Positions 1-8,749 of a stretch of 40,263 nt of DNA are shown here, one piece after another. Position 1 is the stretch's first letter. Each line of letters starts with the position of its first letter. This DNA is from Geobacter sp. OR-1 (GTDB taxonomy: Bacteria; Desulfobacterota; Desulfuromonadia; Geobacterales; DSM-12255), in assembly GCF_000813145.1 (NCBI RefSeq), contig NZ_BAZF01000027.1:1-40263 (forward strand), read 5' to 3'. A model generated the notes under the pieces. The model did no database searches, was not told the DNA's origin, and was given only the letters and a program-made list of their open reading frames with translations. A program made the translations under genes and the position numbers.

Positions 1-690
1 CACCGGCCAGCTTCACCTTCAGTGGTGAAGGGGCTAAAACCGCTTATGCCTGGGCCAAGGATGCCGCCGGCAATGTCTCTGCAGCTAAAACAGCCACGGT
101 GACCATTACCCTGCCGGATGTCACGGCACCGATCCTGAGCAGTTTCAGTATGCCAACAACGGCAACCTCATTGACTGTCCCGGTATCAGGCCTGTCCGCC
201 ACTGACGACAGGGGCGTCACTGGCTACTTGATCACCGAAAGCGCCACACCCCCTTCAGCCACTGCCTCCGGTTGGAGTTCAACGGCACCGGCCAGCTTCA
301 CATTCAGTGGTGAAGGGGCTAAAACCGCCTATGCCTGGGCCAAGGATGCTGCCGGCAATGTCTCTGCAGCCAAAACAGCCACGGTGACCATTACTCTGCC
401 GGATGTCGCGCCTCCAATGATTAGCGCATTCTCAATGCCGGCATCCTCAAGCTCATTGACTGTGTCAATATCCGGCCTCGCAGCAACAGACAATGTTGGC
501 GTAACAGGGTATATTGTCACCGAGAGTCCTGCAGTCCCTGTACTCTCTGCTCCCGGTTGGAGTTCTTCAGCGCCTTCCAGCTTTACCTTCAGCGGCACAG
601 GAGTAAAAACAGCCTATGCATGGGCCAGAGACGCTGCAGGTAATGTTTCAGCTTATAAATCTGCCACAGTCACAATTTCGGAGTCTGACT
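1..690 (+). repeat. 285-bp in-frame tandem repeats (95 aa)
   Basis: The segment starting at base 1 recurs at 286 and, more diverged, at 571, an exact 285-base period. Over the first 122 bases the copies at 1 and 286 differ at five positions only, all third codon positions and all synonymous. The third copy is much more diverged. This points to recent duplication or gene conversion between the first two units. Confidence 0.9.
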
Positions 691-956
691 TGATTGTCCC
701 AATAATCACCTTTAGCGCTCCCACTGCAAATTATGTGTACGGCCCCAAGATTACTGTTTCTGTTTCAGCATCTGACAATGTTGCAGTAAGAAAAATGGAA
801 CTCTATCTAGACGGCGTCTTGAAATTGACAGTAAACTCAAACGCCATCAAAACAAGTCTTAGTATGAACAAGGGTGTTCATGTGATCATGGTGAAGGCAT
901 ATGATACCTCAAACAATGTCAGCTCTTCGTCAAAGACCGTGAACAGATTCTACTGA
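1..956 (+). CDS. Surface protein with Ig-like repeats (5'-truncated)
   Basis: The frame is open from the left edge (first full codon at base 3) and ends in TGA at 954-956, so only the C-terminal 317 residues are present. They consist of 95-residue modules of the type GLSATD..GVTGYLITES..P...GWSS..P.SFTFSG.G.KTAYAWAKDAAGNVS, ending in a different, shorter Ig-like domain of about 90 residues (D-N-V-A-V-RK-MELYLDG pattern). Such modules are common in large secreted or cell-surface proteins of Geobacter-like bacteria. The N-terminal part that would show signal peptide and function is outside the window. No sorting motif is seen at the C-terminus (ends TVNRFY). A terminator follows within 60 bases. 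The extracellular location is inferred from the family; the ligand is unknown. Confidence 0.8.
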   Translation, partial: PASFTFSGEGAKTAYAWAKDAAGNVSAAKTATVTITLPDVTAPILSSFSMPTTATSLTVPVSGLSATDDRGVTGYLITESATPPSATASGWSSTAPASFTFSGEGAKTAYAWAKDAAGNVSAAKTATVTITLPDVAPPMISAFSMPASSSSLTVSISGLAATDNVGVTGYIVTESPAVPVLSAPGWSSSAPSSFTFSGTGVKTAYAWARDAAGNVSAYKSATVTISESDLIVPIITFSAPTANYVYGPKITVSVSASDNVAVRKMELYLDGVLKLTVNSNAIKTSLSMNKGVHVIMVKAYDTSNNVSSSSKTVNRFY

Positions 957-981
957 CAATTTTCCGGAAACTGGGTGTAAA

Positions 982-1010
982 AAAGGGCACTGAATCTTCC
1001 AGTGCCCTTT
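982..1010. terminator. Bidirectional intrinsic terminator
   Basis: An 11-bp perfect stem (AAAGGGCACTG / CAGTGCCCTTT) with a 7-base loop lies between two convergent genes. The A-run on its left side gives a U-tract for the minus-strand gene, and the TTT closing the stem partly serves the plus strand. Confidence 0.85.
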
Positions 1011-1039
1011 CATATGTTACGAAAAGGTTGAATAGTAAA

Positions 1040-1714
1040 TTATTTGCGGAATCTGCGACCGAATATCCCTAGCCCGGCCAGACCAGCACCAAGGAGGAAG
1101 ATAGTTGACGGCTCGGGTACTGGTGCCAGATCTACGCTGACGTTATCGAGTGCTGCACCCCATGCCTGATCATAGGTTTGATCCCCGGTGACATCACCAA
1201 AATAGAGTTGAGATTTATCGTTTAAAGCAACAAAATCAAAAAACTTTGTCTCCCATCCCATGTTTCTATGGGTATTTCCGGTCTGATCGAAGGTAAATGT
1301 ATATGTCCCAATTGATGGATCAGAAGAAGTGGAAACTGTCATCAGTGACTTTGCATACGGTTTGTCAGGGTTGCCGGCCATATCGAACTGAACCCTGTAT
1401 GTCTTGCCGACTACAGTGTCAAATTCAGCGCCCAGTATAAAACCATGCTGATATGCTCCCGCCAGATCTATGCTTTTATCTCCTTTGCTCGCCTTCCAGT
1501 ATGAGCCTATCCAGTCAATAGAACCACCAACTACAGTCCACCCATCTATGACATGATTCGGTACACCATTATGTTCGTCAGCAAACACTGTAGTAAATTG
1601 ACCAACGTCGTAGTTTCCTTCAAAGCTGCCGTTGGTTATCAGATTGGCATGTGCCGAGTTGCTTACTACCAGCAAGAGACCTAGGTATGCAAAATGGACC
1701 AAGATGTTTTTCAT
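1040..1714 (-). CDS. PEP-CTERM choice-of-anchor C-type exported protein
   Basis: A 224-residue exported protein. The ATG at 1712-1714 is preferred because AAGGGGAA lies just upstream and because it begins directly with a signal peptide (MKN, hydrophobic core, cleavage near AHA-NL). An in-frame ATG at 1747 would add 11 residues and spoil the signal. The mature part begins NLITNGSFEG and contains GWTVVGGSIDWIG, as in the DUF642/choice-of-anchor C beta-sandwich family. The C-terminus is a textbook PEP-CTERM tag: VPEPST, a hydrophobic stretch, then RRFRK. In known systems an exosortase recognises this tag during export and surface or biofilm-matrix attachment. No exosortase gene lies in this window. 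The ligand is unknown. Confidence 0.85.
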   Translation of the reverse strand: MKNILVHFAYLGLLLVVSNSAHANLITNGSFEGNYDVGQFTTVFADEHNGVPNHVIDGWTVVGGSIDWIGSYWKASKGDKSIDLAGAYQHGFILGAEFDTVVGKTYRVQFDMAGNPDKPYAKSLMTVSTSSDPSIGTYTFTFDQTGNTHRNMGWETKFFDFVALNDKSQLYFGDVTGDQTYDQAWGAALDNVSVDLAPVPEPSTIFLLGAGLAGLGIFGRRFRK

Positions 1715-2035
1715 GACCGTTCCCCTTATCAGAAAGTTAACTTGCAATACTGATGCAATATTAACTCCATGTGATTAATTCTATGTAATCTAAGGTGTTT
1801 TGCTGCGGTATGATGCTTGATATGTATGCAAGTGTAAAATATATCGACATATGTAACTGGGGATTGTATTGCTAAAACCTAGCTATTTCAATTATGTATG
1901 TGGAATATGTGAATTGTGTTTATCAAGAAGTATGTAAGTATTTTCGACAGGTGTGGGACAGGCAGAAGAAGGAAACCTGATTTGGACTATGAACCTCTTG
2001 CCTCTATTCAGGAAACAAGATATCTTGTCCCAATA
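1715..2035. other. AT-rich divergent intergenic region
   Basis: About 320 bases separate the PEP-CTERM gene (minus) from the radical SAM gene (plus). The part up to about 1915 is AT-rich, with several TATGTA-like repeats and one sigma-54-like element. Bases 1916-2035 are open in the radical SAM frame, but there is no ribosome binding site before 1916 and the translation there does not resemble a B12-binding domain. No RNA gene was seen. Confidence 0.5.
1857..1873 (+). promoter_or_regulatory. Possible sigma-54 (-24/-12) promoter
   Basis: CTGG then TTGCT, with GG (1859-1860) and GC (1871-1872) exactly 10 bases apart as sigma-54 requires. The bases after GG (GGA instead of CAC) are poor, so the match is partial. 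It points toward the radical SAM gene. Confidence 0.3.
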
Positions 2036-3916
2036 ATGACAATCTCTCCTTTGCATCTTCACATGGTGACAATTCATGCCATCCCTTCACCACAGGCGGT
2101 TCCGTTAGCGGCCGCCTGTCTGAAGGTTTTTCTCGACTCCAGACCTGAACCGGCCTATCCCCTGAACATTAGCTGTTCCGAGTATTATTCAGGCACACCG
2201 GTGAACGAAATCTGTGCCGCGATTCTGACCCAAGCCCCTGATGTCGTCGGCCTGCCGGTCTATGTCTGGAACCGTGCCGAGTGCTGCGCCATTGCCCACA
2301 AATTGCGCGCGGCCGCTCCGGATCTCAAGATCATGGCCGGTGGCCCCGAAGTTACGGCTGATCCGGAATCGGTCCTGGCCGCAGCTCCGTTTGATTTCCT
2401 GGTGGTGGGGGAGGGGGAGCTGACTGTCAGCGAGGTGATGGATCGACTGGCAGCAGGCAGAGAGATCGACGATGTTGCGGGATTGGCCAGGATGATGGAC
2501 GGCAAGCTCTTGCTGTCGAAGCGTGCCCCGATAGCCGATCTCTCCATCCTGCCGTCGCCATGGCTTGCGGGTCTCCTTGATGCCCATATCGCATCGGGTG
2601 TTGTCTGGCAGCTGTCGCGTGGCTGCTCGTTCGGTTGCGATTTCTGCTTTGACGGCATGGGTGACCGCAAGGTCAGGCGCTACCCTATGGAGAGGCTTGA
2701 GGCGGAGCTGGATTATTTTGTGTGCCGCGGCGTCAGCCAGGTCTTTGTGCTCGACTCCACCTTCAACCAGGATGTGAAGCGGGCCAAGACTCTGTTACGG
2801 CTGATCGCCAGGAAGGCTCCCCAGGTTCATTGCCATTTCGAGGTACGCCATGAACTGCTTGACGAAGAACAGGCAAGGCTCTTCTCCAAGCTGACCTGCT
2901 CCCTGCAGATCGGCCTGCAGAGCGCCGACCCTGAAGTCGCCGGTAATGTGGGGAGAAAATTCAACCGCGATGATTTTGTCCAAAAGATAATGTTTCTGAA
3001 CGAGCATGGGGCGATCTTCGGCTTTGACCTGATTTACGGGCTGCCGGGGGATACCCTGGATCGGTTCCGGAACGGACTTGATTTTGCCCTGTCGCTCTAT
3101 CCGAACCATCTCGACATCTTTCCCCTGTCTGTGCTCCCCGGAACCAGGGTGGCTGAGCGAGCCGCCACTCTGGGGCTCAGACACCTGGCAGCGCCACCGT
3201 ACACCATGCAGGAGTCCCCGACCTTTCCCCTTGCCGATATGACTTCGGCCCGTCGGCTGGGATCTGCCTGTGACATCTTTTACAGCCGCGGCAAGGCGGT
3301 GGCATGGTTCAATGGGGTGTTGTCGGCGTTGCGGATGAAACCGGCGACATTCCTGGAGGAGTTCGCGCAATGGTTACTGGCGGTAAGAGATGGGGAGCCG
3401 GAAGAGGCGGAATTCTCCGACGAGGCGATATGGGGCTTGCAGCGCGATTTTCTCACTGCTACCTTCACACAACGGAAACTGAAACGTCTGCTCCCTCTGG
3501 CCCTGGATTTCGCGGCCTATCATTACCACTATGCCGCATCGGTAATGGCCGTGCCTCCGGAGATCCGGCAGTTGAGCGGTGCCGACCTGAAGAGAGTTCC
3601 CCTGGTGAGGACAGATTCCGCCCGTCTGGCACAGTTTAACTATGAAATCCTCGACCTTCTCGAGTCCGGCGAACCCGACCTGCCGGAATGTTACCGCAGC
3701 CTCCAGGCGAACGGATCATTTGCAGTAATCTATCCGAAAGCAGGCGAGGTTCTTACCGAGTCTGTTGCCGAGCCGTATTTCCGCCTCCTGGAGCGGCTCG
3801 ACGGAAAAAGCCGCTTGCCGGAACTGGCGGCTAACCTGGGGATTCCACTGGACGAAGCGATCGAGTTCCTGGAATTTGCCGTTGAAGAGGGGGTTGTTGT
3901 ACCACAGGCTGGCTGA
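2036..3916 (+). CDS. B12-binding domain radical SAM protein
   Basis: The N-terminal roughly 150 residues look like a cobalamin-binding Rossmann domain (PLAAACLKVFL, then D-V-V-G-L-P, then GGPEVTADPE and F-L-V-V-G-E-G-E). A radical SAM core follows, with C197-x3-C201-x2-C204 (RGCSFGCDFC) to hold the 4Fe-4S cluster that cleaves S-adenosylmethionine. The C-terminal about 60 residues (RLLERLDGKSRLPELA) resemble a small PqqD-like or winged-helix module. The family includes methylases and ring-forming enzymes; the substrate cannot be named from sequence. The start is uncertain: ATG 2036 and ATG 2063 both suit the domain, and neither has a strong Shine-Dalgarno. The frame is open from 1916. The gene stands alone, convergent with parB. 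Confidence 0.8.
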   Translation: MTISPLHLHMVTIHAIPSPQAVPLAAACLKVFLDSRPEPAYPLNISCSEYYSGTPVNEICAAILTQAPDVVGLPVYVWNRAECCAIAHKLRAAAPDLKIMAGGPEVTADPESVLAAAPFDFLVVGEGELTVSEVMDRLAAGREIDDVAGLARMMDGKLLLSKRAPIADLSILPSPWLAGLLDAHIASGVVWQLSRGCSFGCDFCFDGMGDRKVRRYPMERLEAELDYFVCRGVSQVFVLDSTFNQDVKRAKTLLRLIARKAPQVHCHFEVRHELLDEEQARLFSKLTCSLQIGLQSADPEVAGNVGRKFNRDDFVQKIMFLNEHGAIFGFDLIYGLPGDTLDRFRNGLDFALSLYPNHLDIFPLSVLPGTRVAERAATLGLRHLAAPPYTMQESPTFPLADMTSARRLGSACDIFYSRGKAVAWFNGVLSALRMKPATFLEEFAQWLLAVRDGEPEEAEFSDEAIWGLQRDFLTATFTQRKLKRLLPLALDFAAYHYHYAASVMAVPPEIRQLSGADLKRVPLVRTDSARLAQFNYEILDLLESGEPDLPECYRSLQANGSFAVIYPKAGEVLTESVAEPYFRLLERLDGKSRLPELAANLGIPLDEAIEFLEFAVEEGVVVPQAG

Positions 3917-3965
3917 CCGGTTGGCATCCGGTTTCGGCATGCCGAATAATCTGCATCCTACGTGA

Positions 3966-4832
3966 TCAATTCAGCTTTTCCAGCCGGTCGTCGATCGATC
4001 TTCTGAGCGCTTCCAGTTCGTTCCTGATCTTTTTCCGTTCCTTGTCGTTCATCGTGCTCGGGTCGATCGCCGTGATCTTGCTGCAATACGACCTGAACAG
4101 GCGGATATAGCTTTTTCGCTCCTTCTTGCCCCCCTCCTTGCTGCGGATTGCCGAGCGGGAGAGTCCGTCGCGACGAAAACGGTCGTACATCGCCTGCATT
4201 TCCGCGTCGGAAGAGAGCTTGGCGATCTCCACCAGAATGCTTCTGGCGATCCGGCGATCGCCACGGCAGTCGTCCCGGATCGTTACCGGAAGACGGGTCA
4301 GGGATATGATCTCGGAGATGGTCGGAACCGATTTGCCGATAATGCCGGCCAGTTCAGCAAGGGTATAGGAGTGGCGGGACTTCAGCCGTTCGACGGCCTC
4401 GGCCTCTTCAATGCTGGTAAGATCCTGGCGGACGAGGTTTTCAACCAGGGCAATTTCAGTGGCATCGCCATCGGCCAGCAGTCCCGGAATCTGTTTGATC
4501 TCGGCCCGTCGGGCCGCTGCCAGGCGCCTGCTGCCGGCAATGACAAAGAGCTGTCCATGCTCGGACTGCCTGAACAGCACCGGCTCAAGGAGTCCATGGC
4601 GGGAGATCGAACCGGCCAGTTCCTCTAGACCCTCTTCATCCAAGGCCTTGCGCGGCTGGGAAGGGTCGGGAAGCAACTCGGCGACCTCCAGGCGGTAAAG
4701 CCGTCCCTTTTGGTATGACGGCATACTCTTGGGTTTCGGGAGATCCGGAGCGGCTTTTTGCTCGGGTTCAAAAAATGACAGCTGGTTGAACAGGCTGTCC
4801 TCCAGTTCATCCAATTTCGATTTTTTTGCCAT
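3966..4832 (-). CDS. ParB/RepB/Spo0J-family DNA-binding protein
   Basis: A 288-residue ParB-like protein. After a short lead, the ParB N-terminal domain shows LLPDPSQPRK, then VIAGSRRLAAARRA (the arginine box that binds CTP in true ParB proteins) and ALVENLVRQDLTSIEEA. A helix-turn-helix follows (TLAELAGIIGKSVPTISEI). The C-terminus is charged and probably helical. No parA or obvious parS site is nearby, so this may be an orphan, a Noc-like regulator or an accessory nucleoid protein rather than the main segregation ParB. ATG 4832 is preferred because GAG lies about 7 bases upstream; a GTG at 4838 is the alternative. Its promoter overlaps the leader of the divergent ykgJ-type gene. Confidence 0.85.
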   Translation of the reverse strand: MAKKSKLDELEDSLFNQLSFFEPEQKAAPDLPKPKSMPSYQKGRLYRLEVAELLPDPSQPRKALDEEGLEELAGSISRHGLLEPVLFRQSEHGQLFVIAGSRRLAAARRAEIKQIPGLLADGDATEIALVENLVRQDLTSIEEAEAVERLKSRHSYTLAELAGIIGKSVPTISEIISLTRLPVTIRDDCRGDRRIARSILVEIAKLSSDAEMQAMYDRFRRDGLSRSAIRSKEGGKKERKSYIRLFRSYCSKITAIDPSTMNDKERKKIRNELEALRRSIDDRLEKLN

Positions 4833-4872
4833 GGTCACGCTCGCAGGGATCTGGAATACAGGAAGCGAACGA

Positions 4873-4901
4873 ATATTAACCTATCGAAACGGATATCTCA
4901 A
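4873..4901 (-). promoter_or_regulatory. Sigma-70 promoter of parB-like gene
   Basis: Reading the minus strand: TTGAGA (4901-4896), 17-base spacer, TAATAT (4878-4873), about 40 bases before the start codon. It matches 4 of 6 bases at -35 and 4 of 6 at -10 with ideal spacing. Confidence 0.6.
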
Positions 4902-4916
4902 GGGGCTTAAAAAAAG

Positions 4917-5606
4917 GTGCTGAAAAATCATATTAATGAAATCGCAGAGCGGTACGGGGCACTCCTGGCCGAAATCGACCGGTGGTATGCCGACTGCCTG
5001 GAACGTTTCCCCGGGGATATCGCCTGCCGCAAGGGTTGCAGCGACTGTTGCCGCGGCCTGTTCGACATCACGCTGCTTGACGCCTGGTTTCTCAGGCTCG
5101 GTTTTGCGCTGCTTCCGGGAAATGTACAACAGACGGTTGCGGCGAAGGCCGGAGAACGGTTGCAGCAATTAAAGGCTATCTGGCCGGAACTTGCTCCGCC
5201 ATATTTTCTGAACCAGCGACCGGAGGAGGATTGGGAAGAGTTGATGCCGGATGACGACGAAACACCGTGCGTGTTGCTCAGTGATGATGGTCGCTGCCTG
5301 GTGTACGCACACCGGCCCATGACCTGCCGGCTCCACGGGCTGCCGCTCGTCGATCCGGACGGATCCCTGCTCCATGATGAGTGGTGCACGATGAATTTCC
5401 TCGATAGCGATCCGACATTACTTACGGGACTGAGAGCGGATTTTACTCGCATGTTTCGTGAGGAAGTGACTTTATTTAGAGAACTTGAGAGATTATTGTT
5501 AAAGAAGGGGTTTAAGGAGCTTGATACCTTTATTCCGCTGGCACTACTGGTGGATTACGAGAACTTCGACTGGACACGATTTGACTTGTTAGCAGCAAGT
5601 GAGTGA
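4917..5606 (+). CDS. YkgJ-family cysteine-cluster protein
   Basis: A 229-residue protein with the YkgJ-type cluster CRKGCSDCC near residues 37-45, and further cysteines at PCVLLSDDGRCLVY, MTCRLHG and DEWCTMN. The family (CxxCxxCC, older name UPF0153) is thought to bind zinc or an Fe-S cluster; the reaction is unknown. The GTG start at 4917 has AAGGGG 11 bases upstream. The gene is divergent from parB and its leader shares the parB promoter region. It ends 69 bases before the helicase gene and may be co-transcribed with it. Confidence 0.75.
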   Translation: MLKNHINEIAERYGALLAEIDRWYADCLERFPGDIACRKGCSDCCRGLFDITLLDAWFLRLGFALLPGNVQQTVAAKAGERLQQLKAIWPELAPPYFLNQRPEEDWEELMPDDDETPCVLLSDDGRCLVYAHRPMTCRLHGLPLVDPDGSLLHDEWCTMNFLDSDPTLLTGLRADFTRMFREEVTLFRELERLLLKKGFKELDTFIPLALLVDYENFDWTRFDLLAASE

Positions 5607-5620
5607 CTTGTTTAAGCAAT

Positions 5621-5629
5621 TGCTATATA
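5621..5629 (+). promoter_or_regulatory. Possible extended -10 promoter before rhlE
   Basis: TGCTATATA is an extended -10 element in the 69-base gap before the helicase. No good -35 is seen 16-18 bases upstream. It overlaps a 10-bp perfect palindrome AGCAATTGCT (5615-5624). Confidence 0.3.
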
Positions 5630-5675
5630 ACTCAGAGACATATTATTAATTACTGGTTACAAGGAGAAGAGATAT

Positions 5676-7022
5676 ATGGGTTTTACCCATTTTAAGTTTC
5701 ACCCCGCAATAGCTGCCGGAATCCGCGAAGCGGGTTATTCCCACCCGACACCGATCCAGAAAGATGCCATACCGAAAGTCATGGAGGGGAGGGATGTGCT
5801 TGGGCTGGCCCAGACGGGAACGGGCAAGACCGCTGCCTTTGCGCTGCCGATACTGCATCGCCTCTGCAAGGGAGAGCGTCATCGCACCCGTGCCCTCATC
5901 GTTGCGCCTACCCGTGAACTCGCCGAGCAGATCGATGCGTCATTCAAGCTGTTTTCGCACCAGAGCGGCCTCAAAAGCGCGACTGTTTATGGTGGTGTCG
6001 GTCAACGGCCGCAAGTGGACGCCCTCAAAAGAGGGACCGAGGTAATTGTTGCCTGTCCCGGACGTCTTCTTGACCTGATAGATCAGGGGCATGCCGACAT
6101 GGGAAAAGTCGAGGTCCTGGTACTCGATGAGGCCGACCAGATGTTTGACATGGGCTTTCTCCCCATGATCCGGAAGATTCTGCAGAAACTCCCTCAAGAG
6201 CGACAGACGCTTCTTTTTTCCGCAACCATGCCTGATGAGATCAGGAAGCTTGCTGAGGATATGTTGCGTAACCCGACCACTGTCCAGGTCGATAAGGTGA
6301 AGCCGGCAGCTACGGTTAAACATGCGTTGTACCCGGTAGCACAGCATCTGAAAACCCCGTTGCTGATGAATATGCTTGAAAGCCATCAGGAAGGATCTAT
6401 CCTGGTGTTCACTCGTACCAAGCACCGGGCCAAGCGAATTGGCGAGCAGTTGCAAAAGGCTGGGCTTAAAGCTGCCAGCATTCAGGGAAACCTTTCCCAG
6501 AACCGCCGTCAGGAGGCGATGGATGGCTTCAGGGATGGCAGCTACCGGATTCTGGTTGCCACAGACATCGCTGCACGGGGGATTGACGTTTCACTGGTAT
6601 CTTTGGTCGTCAACTACGACATTCCGGAAACGGCAGAGATGTACATACACCGAATCGGCCGGACCGGCAGGGCGGAACGGAGCGGTGAAGCAATGACGTT
6701 CGTGACCGGCGAAGACGGTGCCATGATCAGGGCAATCGAGAAGCTTCTCGGTAAAGCGATTGAGAAAAAGACTATTGCCGGGTTCGATTACAACGTACCG
6801 GCACCGAAAAAGGATGAGGAATTCAAGCGGCCGCCGCGCGAACCGCAGCAACGACGTAATCCCGCATCGAAAAAGGGGGCGGCTCAGGGTCAGCCGGCCG
6901 TTAAGGCAGGAAACGATGGAAAGCCGGCTCCCGGACGGGCGCAGCAACAGTCACAGCAACAACGATCAGAGTCGGCACCGCAAAAGAAATCAACCCGGCC
7001 GCAACGTCGGAGAGAGAAATAG
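5676..7022 (+). CDS. rhlE: DEAD-box ATP-dependent RNA helicase (RhlE type)
   Basis: A 448-residue cytoplasmic helicase that unwinds or remodels RNA, in this family mainly in ribosome assembly and RNA decay. All core motifs are seen in order: Q motif (GYSHPTPIQ), motif I (AQTGTGKT), PTRELAEQ, TPGR-like CPGR, DEAD (VLDEADQMFDMGF), SAT, ARGID and HRIGRTGR. After about residue 375 the tail is Gln/Arg/Lys-rich and low complexity, ending RPQRRREK, as in RhlE proteins where it adds non-specific RNA affinity. ATG 5676 is preceded by AAGGAG at 5661. It converges with purN across about 47 bases in which no terminator was found. Confidence 0.92.
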   Translation: MGFTHFKFHPAIAAGIREAGYSHPTPIQKDAIPKVMEGRDVLGLAQTGTGKTAAFALPILHRLCKGERHRTRALIVAPTRELAEQIDASFKLFSHQSGLKSATVYGGVGQRPQVDALKRGTEVIVACPGRLLDLIDQGHADMGKVEVLVLDEADQMFDMGFLPMIRKILQKLPQERQTLLFSATMPDEIRKLAEDMLRNPTTVQVDKVKPAATVKHALYPVAQHLKTPLLMNMLESHQEGSILVFTRTKHRAKRIGEQLQKAGLKAASIQGNLSQNRRQEAMDGFRDGSYRILVATDIAARGIDVSLVSLVVNYDIPETAEMYIHRIGRTGRAERSGEAMTFVTGEDGAMIRAIEKLLGKAIEKKTIAGFDYNVPAPKKDEEFKRPPREPQQRRNPASKKGAAQGQPAVKAGNDGKPAPGRAQQQSQQQRSESAPQKKSTRPQRRREK

Positions 7023-7069
7023 CTTGGTACAGGCTTCGCGGGAGAGCAATTGAAGAAGGGGGAAAAACG

Positions 7070-7687
7070 TTAACCGACAACCACCCGACGACCGGCAACC
7101 TTCAGCTTCCCTTCGGAATAAAGCCGGATCGCCTCAGGGTAGATCCGGTGCTCTTCCTTGTGAATCCGCTGTGACAGGGTATCCTCGGTATCGTCTTCCA
7201 GTACCGGGACTACCGCCTGAATGATGATCGGACCGGTGTCGCAGCCGGCATCGACAAAATGGACCGTACAGCCGGAAACCTTGACCCCGTAGTCAAGCGC
7301 CTGTTTCTGGGCGTCGAGGCCGGGAAAGGCCGGGAGCAGGGCAGGGTGGATGTTCATGATCCTGTTGGAGAAGGCATTGATGATGACCGGGGTCAGAATC
7401 CGCATGAATCCGGCCAGTACGACCAGTTCAACTCCGTGATCCTTGAGAATCCTTACCAGTTCGGCATCGTAGGCCTCGCGGCCGTCAAACCCTTTGTAGG
7501 GGAGGTGTATCGCGGGAATGCCGTGCTTTTCGGCCCTCTGCAGTGCACGGGCATCACCTTTATTGCTGATGACGCAGGCAACTCGGGCCGACAGAGCCCC
7601 TGCCTCGATCCGGTCGATGATCGCCTGCAGGTTGGTGCCGTTTCCGGAAACCAGCACCCCCAGGTTTACCAATCCGTTGTCAGACAT
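7070..7687 (-). CDS. purN: Phosphoribosylglycinamide formyltransferase
   Basis: A 205-residue GART enzyme. It transfers the formyl group of 10-formyltetrahydrofolate to GAR, the third step of purine synthesis. The N-terminal phosphate loop is GVLVSGNGTNLQAI. The catalytic Asn-His pair lies in NIHPALLPAFPG and the catalytic Asp in DAGCDTGPII. Its length equals the family norm. It starts six bases after the purM stop and so is co-transcribed and probably translationally linked with purM. Confidence 0.95.
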   Translation of the reverse strand: MSDNGLVNLGVLVSGNGTNLQAIIDRIEAGALSARVACVISNKGDARALQRAEKHGIPAIHLPYKGFDGREAYDAELVRILKDHGVELVVLAGFMRILTPVIINAFSNRIMNIHPALLPAFPGLDAQKQALDYGVKVSGCTVHFVDAGCDTGPIIIQAVVPVLEDDTEDTLSQRIHKEEHRIYPEAIRLYSEGKLKVAGRRVVVG

Positions 7688-7693
7688 TGGCGA

Positions 7694-8734
7694 TCACTCC
7701 GTGAACTCCACGCACTCCTGGCCCAGGCTGCATTTGGCAACTTCGCCGATAATGCATGCCTGTTCCGTCAGGCCGGAGAGGCGGATCAGGATATCGTCGG
7801 TCTCTTTTTCCGGGACTGCCAGCACCATCCCGATCCCGCAGTTGAAAGTGCGAAACATCTCTTCGTCGCTGATCGAGCCACCTTCCTGAAGAACTTTGAA
7901 TATAGCCGGAACTTCCCATGACTTTCGGTCAATAATAGCCTTACAGGAGGCCGGCAAAACCCTGGGGATGTTTTCCAGCAAACCGCCGCCGGTGATGTGG
8001 GCAATACCGTTGATATGGAAATCGCGCATCAGGTTCAGGATCGACTTGACATAGATGCGGGTCGGGGTCAGCAGTTCGTCGGCCACTGTCTTGCCGATAT
8101 CCGGAAGCAGGCTGTCCATCCCCAGCCCCATCTTTTCGAAAATCACCTTTCTGGCCAGGGAGTAACCGTTGCTGTGGAGACCGCTGGAGGTTATTCCGAT
8201 CAGGCGATCGCCGACAGTTATGGATGAACCGTCGATGATCCGGTCCCGGTCCACCACGCCAACGGTGAACCCGGCAATGTCATATTCGCCGTCAGCATAA
8301 AAACCGGGCATTTCCGCGGTTTCTCCGCCGATCAGGGCGCAGCCGGCTTGCACGCAGCCGTTGGATATCCCTTTGACGATCTCGGCGGCCTTTTCCGGGA
8401 GCAGTTTCCCGGTGGCGAGGTAATCGAGGAAGAATAGCGGTTCCGCACCTTGGACCACGATGTCGTTGACGCACATCGCCACCAGGTCGATGCCAACGGT
8501 ATCGTGCCGGTCGGTCATGAAGGCAATTTTCAGCTTGGTGCCGACACCATCGGTGCCGGATACCAGGACCGGGTTCTTGTATTTTTGCGTGTTGAGCGAA
8601 AACAGTCCGCCGAATCCACCGATATCCGCGATCACCTCCGGGCGGGAGGTGGCCTTTACCAGCGGCTTTATCATCTTTACAAAAGCGTTGCCCGCATCGA
8701 TGTCGACACCGGCATCCTTGTAAGTTACTCCCAT
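7694..8734 (-). CDS. purM: Phosphoribosylformylglycinamidine cyclo-ligase (AIR synthetase)
   Basis: A 346-residue enzyme that uses ATP to close the imidazole ring, FGAM to AIR, the fifth step of purine synthesis. It begins MGVTYKDAGVDIDAGN, the typical PurM start, and contains SGTDGVGTKLKIA, GIDLVAMCVNDI, GGETAEMPG and ITGGGLLENIPR, all family signatures. First gene of a purM-purN pair. On the minus strand upstream lies a sigma-70-like promoter overlaid by repeated ACGAACCGAT boxes, so expression is probably regulated by a DNA-binding protein. Confidence 0.96.
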   Translation of the reverse strand: MGVTYKDAGVDIDAGNAFVKMIKPLVKATSRPEVIADIGGFGGLFSLNTQKYKNPVLVSGTDGVGTKLKIAFMTDRHDTVGIDLVAMCVNDIVVQGAEPLFFLDYLATGKLLPEKAAEIVKGISNGCVQAGCALIGGETAEMPGFYADGEYDIAGFTVGVVDRDRIIDGSSITVGDRLIGITSSGLHSNGYSLARKVIFEKMGLGMDSLLPDIGKTVADELLTPTRIYVKSILNLMRDFHINGIAHITGGGLLENIPRVLPASCKAIIDRKSWEVPAIFKVLQEGGSISDEEMFRTFNCGIGMVLAVPEKETDDILIRLSGLTEQACIIGEVAKCSLGQECVEFTE

Positions 8735-8749
8735 ATCTTCTCAGCTCCA

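Noticed and set aside
1916-2035. A 40-residue N-terminal extension of the radical SAM protein
   Set aside because: No Shine-Dalgarno and basic, non-domain-like sequence; the B12 domain starts later. Not fully excluded.
7259-7921. A 220-codon plus-strand open frame across purN and purM
   Set aside because: It is antisense to two clear purine genes, and its translation shows no domain pattern.
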